The notes below the pieces were generated by a model that saw nothing but the letters and a program-made list of their open reading frames with translations, was not told where the DNA came from and ran no database searches. Below, one piece after another: positions 16,313-23,772 of a DNA stretch of 38,001 nucleotides. Every line of letters begins with the position of its first letter. Position 1 is the first letter of the stretch. The stretch comes from an uncultured Fenollaria sp. (GTDB lineage Bacteria; Bacillota; Clostridia; Tissierellales; Peptoniphilaceae): NCBI RefSeq assembly GCF_946221515.1, contig NZ_CAMJVK010000010.1, positions 1 to 38,001 on the forward strand. The letters run 5' to 3'. Position numbers and translations under genes: made by a program.

Positions 16313-16936
16313 ATGAATTTTTGGGAAAAATTTAAAGACTTTTTGTATAACTCGATTGATTACATAATTATGCTCATAGTAATCATAGCTGTTGTATGTA
16401 TAATCAGCTGGAGACTTGACATCTTGTTCGTGAACAACGGTGCTAACTCTACTCTAACAAAGAACATTGAGAATAACAATGACGACAAAAAGGTCGTTGA
16501 AAATATAGACGGTGATCAAAACAACGAAGGCACTAATGAAGATACTGGCGACAAGCTTCCTGAAACTGCAGGAAACACTGAAACAGGTGACGAAGAAGCG
16601 CCTGTAGAGACAGCAGGTGATGCCAATGCGACTGAAGAAACACCTACAGAGAATGCAGGCGACGCAAACGAAGAAAAGCCGGCCGAAGAAAAACCGGCGG
16701 AAGAAAAGCCAGCTGAAACAGGTGGAACTATCGAAGTTAATATACCTGCTAAGTCCTTACCAGGCGAAATAGGTAAGATACTTGAGCAACAAGGCGTTGT
16801 ATCAAGCGCAACAGACTTCGTTAACAAGTGCGTTGAGCTAAAGCTTGACACAAAACTTAAATCAGGTAAGTTCACTTTTAATAAGGGAGCAAGCCTTGAC
16901 GATGTCGTTAAGATTATCGCACAAGTTAAGAAATAA
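16313..16936 (+). CDS. Membrane-anchored protein with an MltG/YceG LysM-like domain only
   Basis: A 207-residue protein with one membrane helix (about 17-40) and a long acidic, Thr/Ala/Pro-rich linker (about 45-140). The C-terminal domain of about 65 residues resembles the LysM-like first subdomain of the endolytic transglycosylase MltG: IPAKSLPGEIGKILEQQG, then SATDFVNKC, then KSGKFTFNKGASLDDVVKII. The catalytic transglycosylase part of MltG is absent, so it is probably a glycan-binding or regulatory relative rather than an enzyme. The linker contains tandem EEKPA units. The ATG at 16313 has AGAGGTG in front. It is flanked by a divergent promoter region and a strong hairpin terminator, so it is a single-gene unit. 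Confidence 0.7.
   Translation: MNFWEKFKDFLYNSIDYIIMLIVIIAVVCIISWRLDILFVNNGANSTLTKNIENNNDDKKVVENIDGDQNNEGTNEDTGDKLPETAGNTETGDEEAPVETAGDANATEETPTENAGDANEEKPAEEKPAEEKPAETGGTIEVNIPAKSLPGEIGKILEQQGVVSSATDFVNKCVELKLDTKLKSGKFTFNKGASLDDVVKIIAQVKK
16667..16717. repeat. 15-bp tandem repeats encoding EEKPA in the linker
   Basis: Three imperfect 15-base units encode Glu-Glu-Lys-Pro-Ala in tandem, with synonymous differences between copies. They form part of the extracellular linker of the MltG-like protein. Such linkers commonly vary in length between strains. Confidence 0.7.
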
Positions 16937-16938
16937 GA

Positions 16939-16968
16939 TAAAAGCCAGAGTTTAGTCTCTGGCTTTCT
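16939..16968. terminator. Rho-independent terminator, probably bidirectional
   Basis: Perfect 10-bp arms AAAGCCAGAG (16941-16950) and CTCTGGCTTT (16957-16966) with a six-base loop. It sits between the convergent MltG-like gene (+) and AlkD-like gene (-). T-rich sequence follows on the minus strand more clearly than on the plus strand. Confidence 0.8.
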
Positions 16969-16975
16969 TAGTGTA

Positions 16976-17629
16976 TTACTTTTTGAGTGACTCGCGTATC
17001 TTTTGCCGAGTCATCTTTTTTATATCCATGCTAATGGCCTCGCTTGATAAAAACTCATCTACTTTAGCTTTGTCAGTGAAGTATAGCTCACAAAGTAGCC
17101 ACGCCGCTGCCATATTGACATAGTAAGCGTCTAGGCTTATGCTCTTAAGCGCATCAAGAATTTTTTCTATATGAGCTGAGTCATTAAATTTTTTATTCAT
17201 TATGACTAGGCCGAGGCGAATAGTGTATTCATCAGAGCTATGCACATAGCTTAGCGCCTTTTGAAAAGCTTTTTCGCGTTGCACTTCTTTTATAATTAGC
17301 TCACCAGCGACTAGGTCCGTCACTTCCCAGCTATCGATGTGTGGCAAAAACTCATCGAGCGCTTCCATTACTTTGTAAAAGCTCTGGCTCATCTTAAAAA
17401 GACATAAAGCATATAAAAGTTTTTCTTCTCGATAATAAAATTTTGCTTCATTAAATATATCAAGATTTGCTTCTTTTCTTATTTCACGAGCTAAGCGTCT
17501 TAAGTCGCCCATGCGCACACCAATGATAGTATCTTTATCAATAGTCGGAACGAGTTTAGCTATAAAGTCTTTGTACTTTTCATCCGCTTTTTCATTTAGC
17601 TCAAAAAGAACATCTTTATAAGTCATCAT
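16976..17629 (-). CDS. AlkD-like DNA glycosylase (HEAT-like repeats)
   Basis: Removes alkylated bases such as N3- and N7-alkylpurines from DNA. The 217-residue all-helical protein matches the AlkD family. The DNA-contacting catalytic residues of AlkD are present at the expected spacing: Trp101 and Asp105 in HIDSWEVTDLV, Arg138 in YTIRLGLVIM and Trp177 in NMAAAWLLCELY. These correspond to W109, D113, R148 and W187 of Bacillus cereus AlkD. The gene follows the Nim-like gene with one base between stop and ATG, and is last in a three-gene run; it ends at the terminator at 16939-16968. Two adjacent ATG codons make the exact start uncertain by one residue. Confidence 0.88.
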   Translation of the reverse strand: MMTYKDVLFELNEKADEKYKDFIAKLVPTIDKDTIIGVRMGDLRRLAREIRKEANLDIFNEAKFYYREEKLLYALCLFKMSQSFYKVMEALDEFLPHIDSWEVTDLVAGELIIKEVQREKAFQKALSYVHSSDEYTIRLGLVIMNKKFNDSAHIEKILDALKSISLDAYYVNMAAAWLLCELYFTDKAKVDEFLSSEAISMDIKKMTRQKIRESLKK

Positions 17630-17630
17630 T

Positions 17631-18104
17631 TTACGCCTTCGCCTTGCAAGTTAATTCCTTCACACAAATTTTAAAAACGCGTGTCCTAGGTATAGCGGCC
17701 CTTGCATAGACAAATTTCTCGCTCGGTATATGATACTTTTGCACTAAAACTTCAAGTGCCGCCTCTTTATCATCATAAGCATGAAGCTCATACACCTCGC
17801 CCCTGCCTATGATGGATTCGTAATTCATAGTGCAGTAACCGCGCTCCTTATCCATGATAAGCTTGTGATTCGCACTCATTTGGAAGCTCACAGCCGCCCT
17901 GTCCTTAAGATAATCATACTTCTTTCCTTCAATTGCACCGTGAATGTATAAAGTGATCTCGCCGTCATTTTCACTCACGCCAAAGTTCACTGCTAGGATG
18001 TAAGGCGATGGCTCATCGTTAAACGCAAGAACCATATCATCACAATCCCTCATTATCCTAAGTATTTCATTTATATCGCTTACTTCTCTATCTTTTCTTC
18101 TCAT
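17631..18104 (-). CDS. Nim-like pyridoxamine 5'-phosphate oxidase-fold flavoprotein
   Basis: A 157-residue split-barrel flavin-binding protein. The N-terminal MRRKDREVSDINEILRIM, then YILAVNFGVSEN, then TLYIHGAIEGKKYDYL, is the pattern of the NimA-related group (Pyridox_ox_2). Members bind FMN or haem and some reduce nitroimidazoles, but many have unknown substrates, so drug resistance should not be assumed. The later YESIIGRGEVYEL stretch is the usual second signature. The ATG at 18104 has AAGGAGG in front. It sits between the nitrilase-like and AlkD-like genes with very short gaps, so the three are probably cotranscribed. Confidence 0.85.
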   Translation of the reverse strand: MRRKDREVSDINEILRIMRDCDDMVLAFNDEPSPYILAVNFGVSENDGEITLYIHGAIEGKKYDYLKDRAAVSFQMSANHKLIMDKERGYCTMNYESIIGRGEVYELHAYDDKEAALEVLVQKYHIPSEKFVYARAAIPRTRVFKICVKELTCKAKA

Positions 18105-18113
18105 ATATCCTCC

Positions 18114-18851
18114 TTAAGCTATATCAATGTCAAGGACAGCCTCAGCGCCCGATAGCACTTCTTTAATAATTTTGCCGCCATCAAAATAACATGCGCCGCC
18201 CTTAGATATATATGGCTCGTCAAAGTCATAGCAAACCGAGTTCACATATAATACAGGCGCATTTAGTTTAGCCGCTTGTTTTGCGTACTCAAACTTTTCT
18301 TCTTCGTTCCAAATGCGCGGCTCGAAGTCCGTATAAACTGGCCAAAGCACTAGATCCTTCTCAATGGCTCCCGCCTCTTCTATGAGCTCTTCATGCCAAA
18401 AATCACCGCATATGCCAACTAGAATTTTCTTTCCTTCAAAAGTAAATGTGTGAAAGCCATCGCCCTCCTTGTAGTGAGCGTCCGCTATTGGCTCCTTCCA
18501 GCCATCCGACACGCGTCTAAAGACATCTACGACCTCACCATCCTTGTCAATCGTGATTTGCGACGAGTAAAGAGCTTCGCCTGCTTTTTCTATCATGCCA
18601 AAGCTCACGGCAATAGAATTTTCCATCGCAGCAAGTTTTATTTCCTTAATAATATCATCGTCTAGACCTATGGCAATGGCCTTGTCCTTTTCATAGTCCC
18701 AAGACAGAGCCTCAAAACCATGTAAGAACGACTCGCCAAAGACAAGTAGGTCCGCTTTGTGAGCGTATTCGCGCATGGATTTTATAATAATCTTTTTGTT
18801 GCCTTCAAGGTCCTTAGTTTTAAACGCTAAAGACATGAGATTGATCTTCAT
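18114..18851 (-). CDS. Nitrilase-superfamily carbon-nitrogen hydrolase
   Basis: Members cleave amide or nitrile bonds in small molecules through a Glu-Lys-Cys triad. Glu40 (LVFGES) and the nucleophile Cys148 (VGICGDFWHE) are clear in this 245-residue protein. The lysine is less standard: the usual RK motif appears as FRRVSDGWKEP, so Lys119 is the only good candidate. It may be a subfamily with the lysine displaced, or one with altered activity. The N-terminus MKINLMSLAFKTKDLEGN starts at the first beta strand as expected. AAAGGGGG lies before the ATG. It heads a three-gene run with the Nim-like and AlkD-like genes. The substrate is unknown. Confidence 0.85.
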   Translation of the reverse strand: MKINLMSLAFKTKDLEGNKKIIIKSMREYAHKADLLVFGESFLHGFEALSWDYEKDKAIAIGLDDDIIKEIKLAAMENSIAVSFGMIEKAGEALYSSQITIDKDGEVVDVFRRVSDGWKEPIADAHYKEGDGFHTFTFEGKKILVGICGDFWHEELIEEAGAIEKDLVLWPVYTDFEPRIWNEEEKFEYAKQAAKLNAPVLYVNSVCYDFDEPYISKGGACYFDGGKIIKEVLSGAEAVLDIDIA

Positions 18852-18871
18852 ACTATGACCCCCTTTTATTA

Positions 18872-18880
18872 ATTATATCA
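18872..18880 (-). promoter_or_regulatory. Extended -10 promoter of the nitrilase-Nim-AlkD operon
   Basis: The minus strand reads TTTGTGATATAAT, a TGN-TATAAT extended -10, 20 bases before the ATG. There is no clear -35, as is common with extended -10 promoters. The motif is the same as those before hsdM and the flavin reductase gene. Confidence 0.6.
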
Positions 18881-18888
18881 CAAATGGC

Positions 18889-18925
18889 ATAAAAAATTCG
18901 TGAGACTTGCCCACGAATCTTTTTT
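18889..18925 (-). terminator. Rho-independent terminator after hsdR
   Basis: Seven-base arms ATTCGTG and CACGAAT (18918-18912 and 18902-18896 on the minus strand) enclose a nine-base loop and are followed by a run of six T. It closes the hsdM-hsdS-hsdR transcript and separates it from the nitrilase operon. Confidence 0.8.
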
Positions 18926-18928
18926 ATA

Positions 18929-21900
18929 TTAAATTCCAACGAATATATTAACTATAGCATCAATCTTAGCAAGTACTTCGCCCTTTTTCTTCTCTCTTAG
19001 TCCGCCTCGTCTCGATGTTGGAGGAAGTATGCTGTCAAGCTCATCGCCAGCGTAATCAACATATCCCTTTGCGATGGACTTTTCTATGAAGCGTTTTGCA
19101 TCGCTATTTAATCTCTCTTCACTAATTAGTTCATCAACGTTCTTCGCCTTTTCTTTTCTAGCAAATTCATAGAAGCTTTCGACTATATCGTCATTAGTCT
19201 TTAGCTCAGAAAGTCTCGTCGAGTTGATGTAACTCATGATAAGTTCTTCCTTGGCTCTAGTTCCAAGACTTGACCTAATAGCTCTTTTAACCTCAGCTTT
19301 AAGGACTTCTATGTCATCGTGCTCTTTGTACTTTTCAAGTATAAGCTTAAGAATGTAGTCAAGATTGATCTCATCAGTCTTAAGTAAGTCGATTTGGAAC
19401 TCAACGTCAGAGAAGTCAATATCAGTTTTTTGTGCATCATCATAATTTCTTCTCTTAGTAATATTCTCTCTAATATCAACATAGACGCTCTTCATGTCCT
19501 GCATAAGTCTTTCGGAAATAATCTTGTCAACATTTTGAAACTCATCGAAGTTTCTCAAGATGTTCTCAGACTTAAGCAGCTCTCCAAACAATTGAACAAA
19601 TTCTTTTTTATCTGCGTCAAGCTCTATCTCAGTTGGTTCAGGGAATTTTTGAACAAGCTCATTAGATATTTCGATGTAGCCTTTAATCACCTTACCACTA
19701 TCTTTATCTTTAAATCCATTCATATAGTCCTCAAAACTATTTTCTAAGATAATGTTTACGCTGTTCTCATCGCCAAAAGTTTTGATGGCGTCCTCAGTCG
19801 CTTTCTCTAAATCCCTAAAGCAAACGATATTACCAAAGGCTTTTACCTTATTTAATATACGGTTAGTCCTTGAGAATGCTTGAATAAGTCCGTGATACCT
19901 AAGATTTTTATCAACAAAAAGTGTATTAAGTGTAGGTGCGTCAAAACCTGTTAAGAACATGCCGACAACGATAAGCAAATCGACCTCTTTCTCCTTAACC
20001 CTTCTTGATAAATCTTTATAATAGTTTTGGAACTCGCCCGCTTCAGTTGAGTAATTAGTTCCGAAGCTTTTGTTATAGTCGCCAATAATCCTGTCCAAAA
20101 ACTCCTTCGCACTCGAATTCATCGCATTTGGATTGAAATTTTCATCAGCTATTTCCCCGATGGATGCTTGTTCTTCATTAGCTTGAAAGCTAAATATACT
20201 AGCGACCTTTAATTTTTTATCCTCAGGCAAATCCATTTGCTGCTTTTCAAACTCTTCGTAATATAATTTCGCTGCTTCAACGCTTTGTACCGCAAACATC
20301 GCATTAAAACCATTGAGCCTTTTCTCTTTTCTTTCGTAACAAACGTTTCTATGAGTTTTAGTGTCATATATATTCAAAATATATTTAGTGATTTCTGATA
20401 TTCTCTCAGGATGAAGAAGCATCTTGCTCTCGTATTTTTTAAGCTCCTTCTCATCACTTTCTTTTTCGGCCTCTTTGAACTTGCTCTTAATATTGTTGTA
20501 GTCAACCTTAAATTTTAAAACTTTTCCATCGCGAATCGCGTCAGTAATTACATACGAGTGCAGCTGAGCACCAAATATAGACGATGTTGTCTCACCACTT
20601 AATGAATTTTCAGCAAATATCGGCGTGCCAGTAAAGCCAAATTGGTAGTACTTTTTAAAGCTCCTGCGAATATTTTTTTGCGCATCGCCAAATTGTGAGC
20701 GGTGGCACTCGTCATATATAAGTACGCACTCTTTGTCATAAATCTCATGTTCAGGATATTTTTTAACAAATTCATTAAGCTTTTGAATGGTAGTAACCAC
20801 TATCCTGTTATCATCCTTCTCGATGGACTTCTTTAGCTCTTTAGTGTCCTTGCTACCATTGACAGAGTCCTCTTGAAATTTTTTATACTCATTCATAGTT
20901 TGATAGTCCAAATCTTTTCTGTCAACGACAAAGAAAACCTTATCGATGAAGTCCAAATCAGTCGCAAGCCTAGCTGTTTTAAACGAAGTTAGCGTTTTAC
21001 CAGAACCAGTTGTGTGCCATATAAAACCGCCAGCTGCTGATGAGCCATAGCTTTTACTTTCGTGAGACGACTTAATCTTCCAAAGAATCCTCTCAGTCGC
21101 CGCAATTTGATATGGCCTCATAATCATAAGAGTGTTTTGCGAGTTAAACACACAGTACTTAGTTAAAACCTCTAAGATAACCCTCTTCTCGAAGAAAGTC
21201 TTAGTGAAGTCAACAAGGTCGTGGATGGACTTGTTCTTGGCGTCAGCCCACTCACAAGTGAACTCGTAATTATTTTTGTTTCTCTCAAGAGTGTTCGCAA
21301 AATACCTTGTTAATGTACCGTTCGATATAACAAAAATTTGTACAAACTTATATAAAGAATTGTTAATGTTGAAGCTCTCTTTAGAATATTTATGAATTTG
21401 ATCAAAAGCTTCATGCATGCTTACGCCACGCTTTTTAAGCTCGATATGAACTAGAGGTAAACCATTGACAAGTATAGTAACGTCATACCTGTTCTTATGC
21501 CGACCATCAACACTAAATTGATTCATCACTTGCATATAATTATTATGAATATTTTTCTTGTCAATGATTTTAATATTTTTTAAATCGCCGTTATCAAATT
21601 TAAAGTCGTAGATGTAGTTCTCTTGAATTTTTCTAGTTTTTTCGACAATACCATCATTAGGCGCATCAAGATACTCAGTGAGAAAGCGTCTCCACTCCTC
21701 ATCAGTAAAAGAAATCTTATTAAGTTTTTCAATCTTGTCCCTTAAATTCCTGTAAAGGTCTTCATTAGAGCTTGCCTTGAATCTTTCATAGCCTTGAGAA
21801 ATTAAATTTTCAATCAGTTCCCTCTCAAGATCCGCCTCGCTTTGGTATGCCTTGTCATGAGCCGAACTTTCTTTTTCATACTTAGCTAGTATGATGCCGC

Positions 21901-21952
21901 CCGTCATCTCGGCAATGGCAGACGAGCCGTAGTTTTTTAATTCTTCGCTCAT
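18929..21952 (-). CDS. hsdR: Type I restriction enzyme R subunit
   Basis: The motor and nuclease subunit of a type I restriction-modification complex; with HsdM and HsdS it translocates and cuts unmodified DNA. The N-terminal nuclease domain has RYDVTILVNGLPLVHIELKKRG, the Asp and ExK pattern at about residues 156-174. The helicase domain has Walker A TTGSGKT (about 314), the DECH box in YDECHRSQFGD (about 415) and later QAFSRTNRI. At 1007 residues the length is normal and the frame is intact. The ATG at 21952 has GAGGTG in front and lies 13 bases after the orphan recognition half. A terminator follows. The locus therefore looks able to restrict. Confidence 0.96.
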   Translation of the reverse strand: MSEELKNYGSSAIAEMTGGIILAKYEKESSAHDKAYQSEADLERELIENLISQGYERFKASSNEDLYRNLRDKIEKLNKISFTDEEWRRFLTEYLDAPNDGIVEKTRKIQENYIYDFKFDNGDLKNIKIIDKKNIHNNYMQVMNQFSVDGRHKNRYDVTILVNGLPLVHIELKKRGVSMHEAFDQIHKYSKESFNINNSLYKFVQIFVISNGTLTRYFANTLERNKNNYEFTCEWADAKNKSIHDLVDFTKTFFEKRVILEVLTKYCVFNSQNTLMIMRPYQIAATERILWKIKSSHESKSYGSSAAGGFIWHTTGSGKTLTSFKTARLATDLDFIDKVFFVVDRKDLDYQTMNEYKKFQEDSVNGSKDTKELKKSIEKDDNRIVVTTIQKLNEFVKKYPEHEIYDKECVLIYDECHRSQFGDAQKNIRRSFKKYYQFGFTGTPIFAENSLSGETTSSIFGAQLHSYVITDAIRDGKVLKFKVDYNNIKSKFKEAEKESDEKELKKYESKMLLHPERISEITKYILNIYDTKTHRNVCYERKEKRLNGFNAMFAVQSVEAAKLYYEEFEKQQMDLPEDKKLKVASIFSFQANEEQASIGEIADENFNPNAMNSSAKEFLDRIIGDYNKSFGTNYSTEAGEFQNYYKDLSRRVKEKEVDLLIVVGMFLTGFDAPTLNTLFVDKNLRYHGLIQAFSRTNRILNKVKAFGNIVCFRDLEKATEDAIKTFGDENSVNIILENSFEDYMNGFKDKDSGKVIKGYIEISNELVQKFPEPTEIELDADKKEFVQLFGELLKSENILRNFDEFQNVDKIISERLMQDMKSVYVDIRENITKRRNYDDAQKTDIDFSDVEFQIDLLKTDEINLDYILKLILEKYKEHDDIEVLKAEVKRAIRSSLGTRAKEELIMSYINSTRLSELKTNDDIVESFYEFARKEKAKNVDELISEERLNSDAKRFIEKSIAKGYVDYAGDELDSILPPTSRRGGLREKKKGEVLAKIDAIVNIFVGI

Positions 21953-21965
21953 AAAATCACCTCAT

Positions 21966-22658
21966 TTATTTTTCAAATGTCAATAGTTTTTCCCTGTAGT
22001 ACTCATATTGTTTTTCGCGTAATTCAATCTCGCGTCTTAAGCCCTCAGTAGTTGATTGACTTAACGCCTCAAATTTATCAAGAATGGATACGATATACTC
22101 TTGAATTGATAATGGTGGAAATAAAATTTTATAATTACTTAATATTTCTTTATTTAGTCCACCTCTAGTGCCATCACCCGATGATACCTCTCTTAATTTA
22201 ATATATTCATTTTGCAAATAGTAATATAAATAGTCATTATTTAATTCATCTTTTGGTACTAAAGTTGCTAATGATTGATTAGTTGTTAACTCAATTTTTA
22301 TTCTAGCCACTAATCCTCTTGTTTTACCTTGTCCTGCCAATGCAATAACAGTTGAATCCTTTGGTACAAATGTAGCACTCGAATTGTCATATCCTTTTTG
22401 AGTAATAAAATTATTACTAGAATAAATAGTTTTTTTATTTACTTCACCACTGTTTATCCAAGGAATAGTACCGTTCTCCCAGTATTCTTTTTTGTTTTTA
22501 TTAGGTGTTCCACCTAAGATAATATCAGCACTCTCGCCAAGCTTTTTAATTTTTACATCAAAAACTTTTACTCCGACTAAAGCTCCTGCTTGGGTCAATA
22601 GACTTATATAGTCACTACTTAATACTTGGTACCCCCCCCCTAGTACGTTCAGTGTCAA
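21966..22658 (-). CDS. Orphan target-recognition half of HsdS, reachable by frameshift only
   Basis: A half-length specificity subunit: one target-recognition domain (about residues 35-185, beginning KIKKLGESADIILGGTP) followed by a conserved helix ending REKQYEYYREKLLTFEK, nearly identical to the ends of both halves of the upstream HsdS. The frame contains no methionine codon at all. The only possible initiator is a TTG at 22658, without a ribosome binding site and lying inside hsdS. It overlaps hsdS by 44 bases around a run of nine G. If one G is lost, ribosomes from hsdS enter this frame and add 221 residues. It is best read as a silent third recognition domain switched on by slippage; a decayed duplicate is the alternative. 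Confidence 0.8.
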   Translation of the reverse strand: MTLNVLGGGYQVLSSDYISLLTQAGALVGVKVFDVKIKKLGESADIILGGTPNKNKKEYWENGTIPWINSGEVNKKTIYSSNNFITQKGYDNSSATFVPKDSTVIALAGQGKTRGLVARIKIELTTNQSLATLVPKDELNNDYLYYYLQNEYIKLREVSSGDGTRGGLNKEILSNYKILFPPLSIQEYIVSILDKFEALSQSTTEGLRREIELREKQYEYYREKLLTFEK

Positions 22659-23772
22659 AAGTTAAGAGTTTTTCGCGATAGTATTCATACTGCTTTTCTC
22701 TTTTTTTAATCTCATCAGGAAGTAGTCCACTAACATCTTGAGTAAGAGCTTGAAATTTATCTAAAATTTCTGCAATTTTTTCTTGTATTTTAATTGGCGG
22801 ATAAATAATTTTTAAGTTTTCAACAATTTCTCTCGAAAGTCTAGGTACACTAGCTTTTCTTACTTGAGATTTTAATAAATATTGCTTACTTAACAAATAA
22901 TAATATATATATTTACTTATTAATTTATCAGTAGTAATTACTAAAACATCATCTGCTGCCCAAAAGTCTTTTTTTTGATAAAATATATCAGCAGCAGCAC
23001 CAGCAGATATAACACAAGTTTTATCTCCTTCAAAGTTTTTTTCATGATAAAATCCTAAAGGAGTTAAACTGTTTTGGTATACAGGATAAGCACCTTCATC
23101 ACTAAGCTGATCGCGCACTAGCCTTTTGCCTCTGTTAATTTTAGCCAATTCTCCTAAAGTTGTTTCTTTTAATTCATATTTATATAAATCATAATTATTT
23201 ATCACTTTATTTAAATACTCTTCGCTTAGGAGCATATCTCTATAATACTCATACTGTTTATTTCTTGACTGTAATTCTGACTGTAATTCTGACTGTAATT
23301 CTGTAACATAATTTGTGAATTTGTCAAGTGTTTTTGCTATTTTTTCTTGAATTTTTAATGAAGGAATTGGTATTTCGAAATTTTCTAAATCTCTAAGCAC
23401 TATATATGTCATAGCTGATTGTTTCTTTTTTGTTTCTAAGTAATTTTTAAGATTAGCTTTCATAAAATGCATTAAAAATTTTGCATTAACATCATTAAAG
23501 CTTTGTAAAACATAAACTCTTTGATAGGCATTAAACTTACCGTTATAATACTTTACATCTCCTATATTGGCATTGCCTGCAACTAATAAACTTTCCCCAT
23601 CAAAAGCATACTCATTTATATAACTTATCTCTTGGGCAGTTGTAAAAAAAGGATATTTACCATTAGCATCTTTAGCATTAGCATTTAATTTTCCTGTACT
23701 TATCTCACAAACATCCCCAAGCTTTTTCCATTCAACTTTTTCATTTTTTAGCATTTCATCTATTTTACTCAT
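22615..23772 (-). CDS. hsdS: Type I restriction-modification specificity subunit HsdS (two recognition domains)
   Basis: Recognises the two halves of the type I target and guides HsdM and HsdR. The 385 residues hold domain 1 (about 10-145, from EWKKLGDVCEIS), a central helix with three tandem ELQS units (about 158-169), domain 2 (about 200-340, from TTLGELAKINRGK) and a C-terminal helix REKQYEYYREKLLTF. After that come TERTR and a short tail encoded across nine G. This is a complete subunit in the nine-G state. With eight G it would continue into the downstream half for 601 residues; with ten it stops a few codons later. The ATG at 23772 has AAGGAG at seven bases and overlaps the hsdM stop by 8 bases. 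Confidence 0.93.
   Translation of the reverse strand: MSKIDEMLKNEKVEWKKLGDVCEISTGKLNANAKDANGKYPFFTTAQEISYINEYAFDGESLLVAGNANIGDVKYYNGKFNAYQRVYVLQSFNDVNAKFLMHFMKANLKNYLETKKKQSAMTYIVLRDLENFEIPIPSLKIQEKIAKTLDKFTNYVTELQSELQSELQSRNKQYEYYRDMLLSEEYLNKVINNYDLYKYELKETTLGELAKINRGKRLVRDQLSDEGAYPVYQNSLTPLGFYHEKNFEGDKTCVISAGAAADIFYQKKDFWAADDVLVITTDKLISKYIYYYLLSKQYLLKSQVRKASVPRLSREIVENLKIIYPPIKIQEKIAEILDKFQALTQDVSGLLPDEIKKREKQYEYYREKLLTFDTERTRGGVPSIK
22632..22640. repeat. Nine-base G tract (minus strand) at the 3' end of hsdS
   Basis: An uninterrupted run of nine C on the plus strand, G on the coding strand, in an otherwise AT-rich gene. In this state hsdS ends at the TAG at 22617-22615. Removing one base joins the frame to the orphan recognition half; adding one leads to a TAA at 22624-22622 in the original coordinates. 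Mononucleotide tracts of this length are typical slippage sites. Confidence 0.9.
23267..23302. repeat. Three perfect 12-bp repeats in the HsdS central spacer
   Basis: GACTGTAATTCT occurs three times in a row without a mismatch. On the coding strand each unit (GAATTACAGTCA in frame) encodes Glu-Leu-Gln-Ser in the helix between the two recognition domains. Gain or loss of a unit keeps the frame and changes the spacer by four residues. Confidence 0.92.

Noticed and set aside
16516..16875. Minus-strand frame with repeated AGFSS units
   Set aside because: It is the antisense reading of the EEKPA repeats in the MltG-like gene, with no start signal.
17631..18104. Nitroimidazole resistance gene
   Set aside because: The family contains Nim proteins, but most members have other or unknown roles; resistance cannot be claimed from this sequence.
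21966..23772. Invertible hsdS shuffling locus
   Set aside because: All recognition halves point the same way, and no recombinase gene or long inverted repeats are visible in the locus.
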